A model generated the notes under the pieces. It was not told the origin of the DNA. It did not search any database and saw nothing but the letters and a program-made list of their open reading frames with translations. Positions 1-8,409 of a DNA stretch of 64,000 nucleotides are shown here, in pieces (positions within the stretch are counted from its first letter, which is position 1; each line of letters starts with the position of its first letter). The translations under genes and the position numbers were made by a program. This DNA is from Halopelagius longus (GTDB lineage: Archaea > Halobacteriota > Halobacteria > Halobacteriales > Haloferacaceae), in assembly GCF_900100875.1 (NCBI RefSeq), contig NZ_FNKQ01000001.1, forward strand, positions 620,001 to 684,000, given 5' to 3'.

Positions 1-1
1 C

Positions 2-334
2 GTGTTGTGGTCCCCGGACCCGGACGAGGACGCCGGCCGAGGAACGGTGGCACTCGACGCCGCGGGCGGGCAACGACGGTGGACCCTCGAAACCGGGACC
101 GGCGACACGAACCCCGTCGTCGTCGGCGAGACGGTTTACACCGGCGGGGAGAGACTCACCGCGACGCGGCTGCGCGGCCGGGTGTCGGTCGGTCCCTTCC
201 GAGTCGGCGCGCGTCGGTTCGCTTACCGAGGTAGCGACGGTGTGCTGCACGTCTCCGGCGGGGAGGGGTTGCTCGTCGCCTCCGTCTCCGCGGACGACGG
301 CGGCAGCGCACTCGTCGCCTTCGAATCTGCGTGA
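2..334 (+). CDS. PQQ-type beta-propeller protein, 3' end only
   Basis: This is the last 110 codons of a gene that starts left of the window. The peptide TVALDAAGGQRRWTLETG has the A-L-D-x(3)-G-x(3)-W pattern of PQQ-like propeller blades. A second blade-like stretch (PVVVGETVYTGG) follows. No catalytic or cofactor-binding residues can be assigned from the fragment. The next gene begins 52 bases downstream on the same strand and encodes a protein of the same fold, so the two may be a tandem pair and co-transcribed. Placement in the propeller superfamily is fairly safe; the role is unknown. Confidence 0.7.
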   Translation: MLWSPDPDEDAGRGTVALDAAGGQRRWTLETGTGDTNPVVVGETVYTGGERLTATRLRGRVSVGPFRVGARRFAYRGSDGVLHVSGGEGLLVASVSADDGGSALVAFESA

Positions 335-386
335 CTGACTGTCTCCGTTGAGAAAGTATATGTCTGCTCGCTCACGTTCTCGGCTG

Positions 387-1625
387 ATGCCCTCCAACAC
401 GTCCAGACGGCGCTTCCTCGCGGCCGTCGGCGCGGCGACCACCGCCTCCCTCGCCGGGTGCTTCGACAGCGTCGAAGAACTCGACGGCGACCTAGGAGAC
501 GGCGGACAGGTGCCCGACGACGCGACGACCGATTGGCCCCTCCCGCACTTCGACGCGCAGGCGACGAGTTACAACCCCAATCCCGTCGGTCCGCGGGAGA
601 AACCGTCCGTCCGATGGGACGTCGAGGGCGGGTGGCCCACCGGCCGCATCGCCGTCGTCGGCGACACGGCGTACGTCCCCCTCGCCGACAGCCTCCGTGC
701 CCTCGACACCGCCTCGGGCGAAGAGAAGTGGCGCGTCGGCACGCGAGAGGACACGGACGCCAACTACGGGTCCCCGCAGTTCACCTCGCCCGCCGTCGTG
801 GACGGTACGGTGTACGTCGGAACGACGGACCGGCGCGGACTCCTCGCCCTCGACGCCGCCTCCGGCGAGGAACGCTGGCGGTGGAACCCCGGTGAGGCGG
901 ACGTCCACGCGCCCGCGGTCCCCGTCGACGACGGCATCGCCGCCGGCACGCAGGGGGGACTGGTCGCCGCTCTCGCCCCCGAGACGGGCGAGGAACGGTG
1001 GACCGTCGAGGTGTTCGGCGAGGTGTCGAGACTCGCATACTCGCCGTCTACGCTCTACGCGGGAACGACCGGCGGCGAGGTGTACAGTTTCTCCGACTAC
1101 GACGGGAACGGCCTCTGGCGGCGGAAACTCGGCGGGGCGATAGAGGCCCTCGCCGTCGAGGGGTCGAGTAGCGTCTACGCCGGGACGTTCGGCGGCGGCG
1201 TCTATCACCTCTCGGGCAGTCTCCACGCCGGTCGGACGAGATGGCACGCCGCGGACGGCCCGACGGCGCACGGCGCACTCGCACTCGCGGACGGCATCGT
1301 CGTCGGGACGGACCTCTCGCGGGCGAGGGGTCTGCACTACCGGACGGGCGAGGTGCGCTGGGAGATAGAGGGCGACTTCGGCGCGCCGCCCGCCGCGTCC
1401 GGGTCGGTGGGGTACCTCGCGGGCGACGACGTGGTCGCCGTGAACCTCGACGGCGGATACGGCCTCGGGGACGTCCGATTCGGCGCGAAACGGTGGACGT
1501 TCCCGGTGGAGGGGTACGTCGAACACGGCGTCACCGTCGCCGACGGCGCGTTATTTTTCGCGGCGAAGGGCGGAAAGAGCGAGCGAACCGAGGGCGCGGA
1601 GCCGCGCATCTACGCGCTGGAGTGA
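387..1625 (+). CDS. Tat-exported PQQ-like beta-propeller lipoprotein
   Basis: The protein has 412 residues from the ATG at 387. The N-terminus reads SRRRFLAAVGAATTASLAGC, a twin-arginine signal followed by a lipobox, with Cys25 as the expected lipid-modified residue, so it should sit outside the cell on the membrane. The rest consists of repeated propeller blades, recognisable by ALDTASGEEKW, ALDAASGEERW and ALAPETGEERW. Such folds act as quinoprotein dehydrogenases or as BamB-like scaffolds, and the sequence does not decide between them. In-frame starts at 348 (TTG) and 360 (ATG) would only lengthen the n-region; 387 leaves a compact Tat signal. The function is unassigned. Confidence 0.85.
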   Translation: MPSNTSRRRFLAAVGAATTASLAGCFDSVEELDGDLGDGGQVPDDATTDWPLPHFDAQATSYNPNPVGPREKPSVRWDVEGGWPTGRIAVVGDTAYVPLADSLRALDTASGEEKWRVGTREDTDANYGSPQFTSPAVVDGTVYVGTTDRRGLLALDAASGEERWRWNPGEADVHAPAVPVDDGIAAGTQGGLVAALAPETGEERWTVEVFGEVSRLAYSPSTLYAGTTGGEVYSFSDYDGNGLWRRKLGGAIEALAVEGSSSVYAGTFGGGVYHLSGSLHAGRTRWHAADGPTAHGALALADGIVVGTDLSRARGLHYRTGEVRWEIEGDFGAPPAASGSVGYLAGDDVVAVNLDGGYGLGDVRFGAKRWTFPVEGYVEHGVTVADGALFFAAKGGKSERTEGAEPRIYALE

Positions 1626-1641
1626 GTTCTCGAACGGTGCG

Positions 1642-2280
1642 TCAGGCGTCGGGGTGCCCGGAGACGAGTTCGACGCCCGAGGACGCGCCGATTCGCTCCG
1701 CGCCGGCGTCGAACATCGCCGTCGCCTCCTCGTAGGACCCGACGCCGCCGCTGGCTTTCACGGGGAGGTACTCGGCCATCAGTTCCACGTCTTCGACCGT
1801 CGCGCCGCCGTCCGCGAACCCCGTGGACGTCTTCACGAAGTCGGCGTCCGCCTCGACGGCCGCCTCGCAGGCGCGGTGTTTCTCCTCGTCGGTCAGGAGG
1901 GCCGTCTCGATGATGACCTTCACGGGGATGGGGACGGCGGCGACGACTTCCGCGATGTCCTCCCTCACGGCGTCGTCCTCGCCGGCTTTGAGTCGCCCGA
2001 CGTTGACGACCACGTCGAGTTCGTCCGCGCCCGCCCGCCACGCGTCGACCGCTTCCTCGTGCTTGGCGGCCGTCGAATGCTGGCCGTGCGGGAAGCCGAT
2101 GACCGTCGCGAGCGTCACGTCCGGCGCGTACTCGTCGGCCTCGGCGACGTAACACGGCGGGATGCAGGCGTTCATCCCGTACTCGTCTGCCTCGTCCAAC
2201 ACTCGTTTCACGTCGTCGAGCGTCGTCTCGGGGCCGAGGACGGTGTGGTCGATGCGGGCGGCGAACTCCGTTCGGTCCAT
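1642..2280 (-). CDS. deoC: Deoxyribose-phosphate aldolase
   Basis: The gene product (212 residues) cleaves 2-deoxyribose 5-phosphate to glyceraldehyde 3-phosphate and acetaldehyde in deoxynucleoside salvage. The Schiff-base lysine is Lys150 in DFVKTSTGF, and the second active-site lysine is Lys175 in PVKASGGVG. The N-terminal [12 protein letters not shown] is also typical. An in-frame upstream start at 2307 would add nine residues; the Met at 2280 fits the usual [13 protein letters not shown] start. The gene converges on the propeller lipoprotein with 16 bases between stops. The nucleoside phosphorylase at 6199 could supply an upstream step of the same salvage route, but the two are not in one operon. 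Confidence 0.93.
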   Translation of the reverse strand: MDRTEFAARIDHTVLGPETTLDDVKRVLDEADEYGMNACIPPCYVAEADEYAPDVTLATVIGFPHGQHSTAAKHEEAVDAWRAGADELDVVVNVGRLKAGEDDAVREDIAEVVAAVPIPVKVIIETALLTDEEKHRACEAAVEADADFVKTSTGFADGGATVEDVELMAEYLPVKASGGVGSYEEATAMFDAGAERIGASSGVELVSGHPDA

Positions 2281-2465
2281 GCGCGAGGCGACGACGCGGC
2301 GGGTCAAAAACGCGCCGACTCGCCGGGGCCTCGTTCGATTACCAGTCGTTCGTAGTACGGTTTCTCTATTCAGAACCTAGCCTGAAACAGCCAATACGTA
2401 CAGAGGAGCCACCTCACGTTCCCCTCCGGGAGGCTTATTGAAATCGGATTAGATGTAAGAGATGG

Positions 2466-2801
2466 ATGCCAGTCCGCCGTTTAGCAGTCATCCTCATCGG
2501 GAGCCTCATTTGGGCTGTTATTATCTCCCAGATTCCGAGAACGACGATCGGCGGCCTGAACCTCCAGACCAGTTTCCTACTCGGCATACTCGCCGGCATT
2601 TTCTCCCTTTGGACGAGCCAATCCGCGTATCGTAATGGGAAGAAGCGAACGGCGATTCAGTTTGGTCTCCTCGGTATCGGAGTTCCACTCGCACTGAGCG
2701 GACACGCTCCGCTCGCAACGTTCGGGGCAGCTATGACCGTACTGAGTGCAGGAGTAGCCTGGAGAATCGACCGTCGCGTTCGTGAACGGGTCGCCGGATA
2801 G
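2466..2801 (+). CDS. Small four-helix membrane protein, unknown function
   Basis: The 111-residue protein has about four hydrophobic segments (near residues 5-21, 31-50, 62-80 and 84-101) and a short basic tail. I do not recognise a family. The gene and its flanks (about 2340-2890) are visibly richer in A and T than the neighbours and use codons such as TTA, TTT and ATT that are rare elsewhere here, which hints at more recent acquisition. A purine stretch (GTAAGAGATGG) lies directly before the ATG at 2466. An A/T-rich stretch (CTTATTGAAATC) lies about 30 bases upstream and could serve as a TATA box. Confidence 0.6.
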   Translation: MPVRRLAVILIGSLIWAVIISQIPRTTIGGLNLQTSFLLGILAGIFSLWTSQSAYRNGKKRTAIQFGLLGIGVPLALSGHAPLATFGAAMTVLSAGVAWRIDRRVRERVAG

Positions 2802-2909
2802 TAGACCCGAGCATCGATAAATACGTACTCCTACTTAGCGAATTAGCAGTCTCCGTTTCAGGGCGAGAACCGAATAAAAGAACTGTACAACCAACTACCG
2901 ATACGCTCG

Positions 2910-3143
2910 CTACCGATTTTGATAGGTTTCCAGCACCCACCAGACGACCGAGACGCCGACGGCGAACGCGCCCAACGGAACCACCGCCGACTGCACGAAC
3001 TCGGCCGATAGCGCGCCGACGGCGACGAGGGAGATAAGCGTCGCCAGACTCCCGAGGAGCATGAACAGTATCGCCCACCCCGGAGAGAACTCGGGGAGGC
3101 CGGATTCGACTTCGGTCGAGGGGCCGTCGCTGTCGGAGACCAT
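2910..3143 (-). CDS. Two-helix membrane protein, unknown function
   Basis: The 77-residue product begins MVSDSDGPSTEVESGLPEF, an acidic head, followed by two predicted membrane helices (about residues 23-45 and 54-72). The reading frame stays open further upstream to 3326, but that part would overlap the start of the DUF63 gene on the other strand and has no coding character, so the Met at 3143 is preferred. The gene is divergent from DUF63 with 58 bases between the starts, so the two probably share a promoter region. No function can be proposed. Confidence 0.65.
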   Translation of the reverse strand: MVSDSDGPSTEVESGLPEFSPGWAILFMLLGSLATLISLVAVGALSAEFVQSAVVPLGAFAVGVSVVWWVLETYQNR

Positions 3144-3201
3144 ACGACACCGTCGACGACCTTCCGTAAGGCTTTCACGCCGCCCCCGCGCCCCTCCCGC
3201 C

Positions 3202-4035
3202 ATGGCGATACTTCCGGAAGGGTTCTCGCTCCCGCCGCCGACGTACCTCGCTCTCTTGTTCGTCGCGGCGGCGGAGGTCGGACGCGAGGCGTACCGCCGA
3301 CGCCCGGCGGTGACGCCCGGCCGCATCCTCGCGTTCGCGCCGTGGATGGTTCTGGGGTCGGCGCTGCACGTCCTCTACGTCCTCGATTCGCTCCCCGGCG
3401 TCGTCCGCCCCCTCGCGGGCACGCCCGCCGTCTACGTCACGGTGGCGATCCTCGGCGTGGCGACGTGGGTGGCCACCGACGCGCGCCTCGGCGGCGAGGG
3501 CGAGGCGGACGGCACCGACTCCGCGGCCCGCGTCCTCGGCGGCGTCGGCGCGGTTCTCGCCCTCGCGGCGTCCGCGGCGGTCCTCCTCGTCGGCGCGTCG
3601 CGCGGGACGCTCTCGCCCGCGGTTCCCGGTATCGGGCTGGTCGCCTCCACCGTCGTCGCCGCCGCCGCGTGGGCGGTTCTCGTCCGCGCGTACCCGCCCG
3701 CGGCGGCGACGGGGGCGGTCGGCGGCCTCGCCGTCTTCGGGCACGCCCTCGACGCCGTCTCCACCGCCGTCGGGGTTGACCTGCTGGGCTTCGGCGAGCG
3801 AACGCCGCTCTCGCGGTTCATCATCGAGTTCGCCCACGGACTCCCGACGGACCCCTACCTCGGCGGCGGGTGGCTGTTCGTCCTCGTGAAACTCGCCGTC
3901 GTCTGCGGCGTCGTCTCCCTGTTCGCCGACTACGTGCGGGAGGACCCGACAGAGGGGTTCCTCCTCCTCGGGTTCGTCGCGGCGGTGGGCCTCGGCCCCG
4001 GCGCGCACAACCTGCTTCTCTTCACCGTCGCCTGA
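3202..4035 (+). CDS. DUF63-family integral membrane protein
   Basis: This 277-residue protein has seven or more hydrophobic segments. It carries the conserved motif HALDAVSTAVGVDLLGFGE, which I associate with the archaeal DUF63 membrane family (function unknown). The reading frame is open upstream to 3061, but the ATG at 3202 gives the start MAILPEGFSLPPP just before the first helix, and the extension would run through the divergent neighbour. The PfkB kinase follows 115 bases downstream with its own promoter-like box, so the gene is probably transcribed alone. Confidence 0.8.
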   Translation: MAILPEGFSLPPPTYLALLFVAAAEVGREAYRRRPAVTPGRILAFAPWMVLGSALHVLYVLDSLPGVVRPLAGTPAVYVTVAILGVATWVATDARLGGEGEADGTDSAARVLGGVGAVLALAASAAVLLVGASRGTLSPAVPGIGLVASTVVAAAAWAVLVRAYPPAAATGAVGGLAVFGHALDAVSTAVGVDLLGFGERTPLSRFIIEFAHGLPTDPYLGGGWLFVLVKLAVVCGVVSLFADYVREDPTEGFLLLGFVAAVGLGPGAHNLLLFTVA

Positions 4036-4119
4036 GTCCTCGGCGGGCCGACGACTCCCGCCGCGGGCGCGGACGCGCGAGGTGACGGTCGGTCCGCGTC
4101 GCTTCCACTGACGCGAGCG

Positions 4120-4125
4120 TTTTTA
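4120..4125 (+). promoter_or_regulatory. TATA-like box of the PfkB kinase gene
   Basis: TTTTTA is centred about 28 bases before the ATG at 4151, the spacing expected for a leaderless haloarchaeal transcript. Confidence 0.5.
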
Positions 4126-4150
4126 GGCGCGGCGGGCGACCCCTCGTCAG

Positions 4151-5014
4151 ATGTCCCGCATCGTCTGCGCCGGTCACGTGAACTGGGACGTGCTGTTTCG
4201 CGTCGATACCCTCCCCGAACCCGACGGCGAGGCGTCCGTCGAGTCCCGGGCGGCGTCGGGCGGCGGAAGCGCCTCCAACGTCGCCCGCGGACTCGTCGAA
4301 CTCGACGAGGAGGCGTCGCTTCTGGGGAGCGTCGGCGACGACGACCACGGCCGGACCGCCCGCGAGGAACTCGCTTCCGCGGGCGTCGACTGCGAGCACG
4401 TCGTCACCGTTCCGGACGGCGAGACGGCGACGAAGTACATCGTCGTCGAACCGAGCGGCGAGGTGATGGTTCTCGGCTGTGCCGGCGCGAACGAGGCGTT
4501 CGACGCCGACGACCTGCCACCGACGGCGCTGGAACGCGCGGACCACCTCCACCTCACGAGCCAACGACCGGAGACGGCGACCGAACTGGCGAGACGGGCG
4601 CAGGACGCCGGACTCACCGTGAGCTTCGACCCCGGACGGCGCATCGGCGAGCGAGCCTACTCGACGGCCATCTCGACCGTCGATTACCTGTTTCTCAACG
4701 ACCGCGAGGCCGCACTCGCGTTGGACGCCTTCGAGTTGGCCGACCAGACGCTCGTTCTCAAACACGGCCCCGACGGCGCGGAGGTGCGCCACGACGACGA
4801 CAGAACCGCCCACCCGGGCTACCCCATCGACGCGGTGGACACCACCGGCGCGGGCGACGCCTTCGCCGCGGGGTTCCTCTCGGCGTTGACAGACGGCGCG
4901 GACTTCGAACGCGCCCTCGCGGTGGCGAACGCCTGCGGCGCGATACTCTCCTCTTGCCCCGGTTCGCAGGGGAGCCTCTCCCGCGAGAAGGTCCGCTCGT
5001 TCCTCGGCGACTGA
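4151..5014 (+). CDS. PfkB-family (ribokinase-like) carbohydrate kinase
   Basis: The protein has 287 residues. It shows the N-terminal ribokinase signature ASGGGSASNVARGL (near residues 35-48) and the C-terminal signature DTTGAGDAF, in which Asp236 is the catalytic base. The family phosphorylates sugars or nucleosides with ATP. The substrate cannot be read from the sequence; ribose, 2-keto-3-deoxygluconate, fructose derivatives or nucleosides are all possible. The gene stands alone, with a TATA-like box about 28 bases upstream, and is followed 61 bases later by a membrane protein. Confidence 0.88.
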   Translation: MSRIVCAGHVNWDVLFRVDTLPEPDGEASVESRAASGGGSASNVARGLVELDEEASLLGSVGDDDHGRTAREELASAGVDCEHVVTVPDGETATKYIVVEPSGEVMVLGCAGANEAFDADDLPPTALERADHLHLTSQRPETATELARRAQDAGLTVSFDPGRRIGERAYSTAISTVDYLFLNDREAALALDAFELADQTLVLKHGPDGAEVRHDDDRTAHPGYPIDAVDTTGAGDAFAAGFLSALTDGADFERALAVANACGAILSSCPGSQGSLSREKVRSFLGD

Positions 5015-5075
5015 GGGCGAAAGCGGCCGGAACGGAACCGTGCCCTTATCTGCCGCCGTCGCGTCGTTCTGACGA

Positions 5076-5588
5076 ATGCAGCCCGTCGCCCTCGCCGTCG
5101 TCGGCCTGTTCGACCCCGGCGAGGCACCGCTCTTCGTCGCTCTGTGTGCGCTCGCGGGCCTCGTGGCGTCGTTCGCCATGGACGTCGCGATGGTCCAACA
5201 GGAGGAGGGGTTCACCCCCGCGTACGTCGCCGCCGCCGTCCTCCTGCGCGTCTCGCCGGAGGACGTGGGATTCCTCGGCGCGAACGTCGTCCACCACGCG
5301 GTCGGCGTTCTGGCCGGGGCGCTGTACGCGCTTCTCTATCTGGTGTTGGCGCTCTTGCTCCCCGTGGGACCGGTCGTGGGCCGCGTCGGCGTCGTCCCGC
5401 ACGTCGTCGCCGCCGTCGTCGTCGTCCTGTTCATCTACTCGTTCTTCGCGCACGTCGTCCTCCCGCGCGCCGGGCGGTCGATATACGAGGAGCGCTCGAC
5501 GGCCGTCTGCGGCCAGTGGCTCCGGTCGTCGCTCGTCTTCGGCGCGGGGTTCGTCCTCGTCGCGCCGTTTCTGACGGCCGTGGTCTGA
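5076..5588 (+). CDS. Multi-pass membrane protein, unknown function
   Basis: The 170-residue protein has about five hydrophobic segments separated by short loops. A conspicuous intramembrane stretch reads FAMDVAMVQQEEGFTP, and a HH pair follows in GANVVHHAVG. I do not recognise the family. A CTTATCT element about 29 bases before the ATG may be its TATA box. The gene is followed by a long non-coding stretch. Confidence 0.65.
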   Translation: MQPVALAVVGLFDPGEAPLFVALCALAGLVASFAMDVAMVQQEEGFTPAYVAAAVLLRVSPEDVGFLGANVVHHAVGVLAGALYALLYLVLALLLPVGPVVGRVGVVPHVVAAVVVVLFIYSFFAHVVLPRAGRSIYEERSTAVCGQWLRSSLVFGAGFVLVAPFLTAVV

Positions 5589-6198
5589 ACGCTGCGGTCC
5601 GAATGTGATGGTCCGAACCGACACGGTCCGAACTCTCGGTTCGAACCGCCGAGCGTCACGAACGAGGGGCCGGAGAAGGGGGGAATTTCGGGGGAGTTGC
5701 GGCACGCGACCGAGGCCGCAACACGGAGCGTCCATGTTCGAGAGGGGGACGGGTGTGCCGTCGCGCCCATCCGCGGAACGCGGCCCGGACCACAGAGACG
5801 GGAAGGGGACGTGGGGGTGGGGGATGGGTCGGGGGAAGACCCGTTGCCGACCGCAGTCCGAGGCGCACTCGCCGCACCGACGGAAACCGCCGCACCGTTC
5901 TGCGGAGCGACGAGGGGTGAAACGAGGGGGGCGTTCCACCGCCGACTCCATCGTCCGGCGGCCGCGGACAGTGCCCGACGGCCACGTACACCTCCGGGGG
6001 GAACCCAGTTAGTTACCTGCAACGTACGAACCGGTAATCGCTCCCGACCACACGTTAGACTCGGTTAAACTCCGCCTAACGTACCAGTCTCGCCGGTCGA
6101 GCGTGCACCGCGCCGACAACCCGGCCGCCGTCCCCCGAAACTGCGCCCGCGAGTCTCGTACCGCGGCGCTTTTGACGCAGACACGAGACGACGCCAGT
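5589..6198. other. Intergenic region with short repeats and one inverted repeat
   Basis: I find no convincing gene in these 610 bases. Open frames exist on both strands but have no recognisable protein character. The left part (5594-5650) holds three copies of GGTCCGAA and one GGTTCGAA. Near the right end ACGTTAG (6052-6058) is repeated inverted as CTAACGT (6076-6082), with GGTTAAAC between them. This lies about 120 bases before the phosphorylase gene and could be an operator. A TTTTGAC element near 6171 is a candidate TATA box for that gene. Confidence 0.5.
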
Positions 6199-6927
6199 AT
6201 GGCAAAACAGCCCCATCTGCTCGTGTCGGAGGGAGACGTAAACGACATCGCACTCGTCCCGGGCGACCCGGGGCGTGTGGACCGAATCGCCGCCCAGTGT
6301 GAGGACGTGGAGGAAGTCTCCTCGAACCGCGAGTACAAGGTAGTGAACGCGACGTACGAGGGCATCCCGCTCACCATCTGTTCGACGGGTATCGGCTGTC
6401 CGTCCGCGGCAATCGCCGTCGAGGAACTGTCGCGCGTCGGCGTCGACACCGTGATTCGCGTCGGCACCATCGGCGCGCTTCAGACGGGCATCGAAGTCGG
6501 CGACATGATTGTGGCGACGGGCGCGGCGAAGGAGGAGGGCACCTCCAAGCGCTACGAGTCCGCCGTCTACCCGGCCGTGCCGGACTACGAGGTTCTCACG
6601 TCTCTCGTCGAGTCCGCCGAGGCGAACGACGAGGACGTCCACGTCGGCCCCATCGTCTCCGACGACGCGTTCTACAACGAGTCCGAGGAGTTCGTCGAGG
6701 ACTGGGAGGACGCGAACCTGCTCGCAGTCGAGATGGAGGCGGCGACGGTGTTCGCCCTCGCGCGCCGCAAGGGCATGCGCGCCGGGGCCATCTGCACGGT
6801 GGACGGTAACCTCGTCGAGGGGACGCAGAAGGGTGCGGACTCCGACGAGGAACTGCCCGAGAAGGCGAAGAACAACGTCGAACGGGCCATCTCGCTCACG
6901 CTCGACGCGGTGACGACGCTCGCGTAG
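6199..6927 (+). CDS. udp: Nucleoside (uridine-type) phosphorylase
   Basis: The 242-residue protein belongs to the PNP/UDP phosphorylase family, which cleaves nucleosides with phosphate to a base and (deoxy)ribose 1-phosphate. Typical motifs are the phosphate-site ALVPGDPGRV near the N-terminus, the STGIGCPSAAIAVEEL segment, the IRVGTIGALQ segment and EMEAATVFALA. The extended frame from 6103 is rejected because MAKQPHLLVSEGDVNDI is a natural start. The stop codon TAG is directly followed by the ATG of the next gene, so the two must be co-transcribed. Uridine is the likeliest substrate from overall resemblance; other pyrimidine or purine nucleosides are not excluded. Confidence 0.85.
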   Translation: MAKQPHLLVSEGDVNDIALVPGDPGRVDRIAAQCEDVEEVSSNREYKVVNATYEGIPLTICSTGIGCPSAAIAVEELSRVGVDTVIRVGTIGALQTGIEVGDMIVATGAAKEEGTSKRYESAVYPAVPDYEVLTSLVESAEANDEDVHVGPIVSDDAFYNESEEFVEDWEDANLLAVEMEAATVFALARRKGMRAGAICTVDGNLVEGTQKGADSDEELPEKAKNNVERAISLTLDAVTTLA

Positions 6928-8388
6928 ATGGGCCGACTCCGGCACCTCCTCTCGCGGTTGTCGCTCCTCGTCGGGCGACTGCGGCGGTTCGAGAGACGAG
7001 AGGCGTCGGAGTTCCGGCGGTGGCTACAGAACACGAACAACCTGCTTCACCTCATCGTCGTCCTCGTCGTCCCCCTCCTCATCGCGTTCGTCACCTACCT
7101 CTCGAACGTCGTCCCGCGGTTCTACTACCTCCTGTTTCCGCCCCTCGCTTCGGGGACGTACACCCTGTTTTCGGACCCCGAGGGCCGGTACGCGGACCCG
7201 AAGAAGTTCGTCGCCGGCCTCACCGCGGGGGCGCTCTGCGGTCTGGCCGCCTTCGAGGTGGGGCAACTGCTCTACGGGCCGACGAACGGGACGCTCGTCC
7301 ACCCCGAGAGCGCCGCTCTCGCCGTGTTGTTCACCGGCGTCGTGACGTGGGCCGCCGACGTGGAGGTGCCGTCGGCGTTCTCGACGGCGCTTCTCACCCT
7401 CGTCGCGAGGGAGGTAGACCCCGCGGAGTACGTGGTGAGCATCTTCCTGTCTGCGTCCATCGTCGCCCTCGTCTTCGTCGTCTGGCGGTCGCGGTTCTAC
7501 GAGAGACGCGCCCGGTACCTCTACGAGACGGTCCGCGGCGACGACCACGTGTTGGTGCCGATGCGGGGCGAGACGGCCCGAGCGACGGCGATGTTCGGCG
7601 CGCGCCTCGCCGCCGCCCACGAGGCCGGAAAGGTCGTCCTCCTCGATATCGTGCCGCCGGAACGCGTCGCCGAGGGGGGCGGTTCGGCCGAGGCGGACGG
7701 CGGGGAGGGAGAGGAGTTAGACGCCGCCGGACCGACGGCCGAGGAGGACCTCCGGTCGCGGGAGGCCGACGAGGCGATAGAGCGACTGGAGTCGTGCGCC
7801 TCCGAGATACGGACGCGCGTCGGCGTCCCCTGCGAAGTCGTGGTGGCGGCCGGCGAGCCGATTCCGACGACGCTCGAAACCGCCGAGAACGCCAACTGCG
7901 ACCTCGTGGTGACGCCGTACGAGGAAGAGCGCGGGGTGCTCTCGAACTACGTCCGCGGCGTCTTCCGCGGCCCGTTGGACACCGTCGCGTTCCGCTCTAC
8001 GACCGAGACGCGGCGGTGGCGGCGCATCCTCGTCCTCGTCGCGCGGCCGGGCGATACGGCCCACGCGATGATAGACTTCGCGACGAGGCTCGCGCGCCGG
8101 ACCGGCATCGTCAGCGTCACGACCTGCATCTCGAACGAGGTGGAGCGTCGCGCCGCGGAGAGTCGCCTCGCGAACGTCGTCGAGACGGTGGAGGGACCGA
8201 TCGAGACGCGGGTGTCGCGGTCGGACGTGTCGTCGTTCGTCCGCGCAAACGCCTCCGGGTACGACCTGTTGGTCATCGGGTCGAGTCACGAACGGTCGGC
8301 GGCGTCGCGGTTCGTCTCGCCGCCCACCTTCCGGCGCATCCACGAAGCCGACTGCGACGTGGCCGTGTTCAACCGCGGCAACCCGTGA
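6928..8388 (+). CDS. HPP-type membrane protein fused to two UspA-like domains
   Basis: This protein has 486 residues. Residues of about 36-190 are a membrane block with the PPLASGTYTLFSDPEG stretch typical of HPP-family proteins. Residues of about 198-340 and 345-486 are two universal-stress-protein-like domains, the second ending in VIGSSHERSAASRF, a degenerate form of the ATP-binding G-x(2)-G motif. A charged linker rich in Glu, Asp and Gly (about residues 247-275) lies inside the first. HPP proteins have been linked to nitrite transport in chloroplasts and cyanobacteria, but the ligand here is unknown. The gene abuts the phosphorylase stop codon with no gap. Confidence 0.75.
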   Translation: MGRLRHLLSRLSLLVGRLRRFERREASEFRRWLQNTNNLLHLIVVLVVPLLIAFVTYLSNVVPRFYYLLFPPLASGTYTLFSDPEGRYADPKKFVAGLTAGALCGLAAFEVGQLLYGPTNGTLVHPESAALAVLFTGVVTWAADVEVPSAFSTALLTLVAREVDPAEYVVSIFLSASIVALVFVVWRSRFYERRARYLYETVRGDDHVLVPMRGETARATAMFGARLAAAHEAGKVVLLDIVPPERVAEGGGSAEADGGEGEELDAAGPTAEEDLRSREADEAIERLESCASEIRTRVGVPCEVVVAAGEPIPTTLETAENANCDLVVTPYEEERGVLSNYVRGVFRGPLDTVAFRSTTETRRWRRILVLVARPGDTAHAMIDFATRLARRTGIVSVTTCISNEVERRAAESRLANVVETVEGPIETRVSRSDVSSFVRANASGYDLLVIGSSHERSAASRFVSPPTFRRIHEADCDVAVFNRGNP

Positions 8389-8409
8389 GACCGGACCGCT
8401 CGCCCGCAG

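Noticed and set aside
5630-5665. T-arm-like GGTTCGAACC in the 5.6 kb gap, possible tRNA
   Set aside because: No acceptor stem or anticodon arm could be folded around it; it is a plain palindrome among GGTCCGAA repeats.
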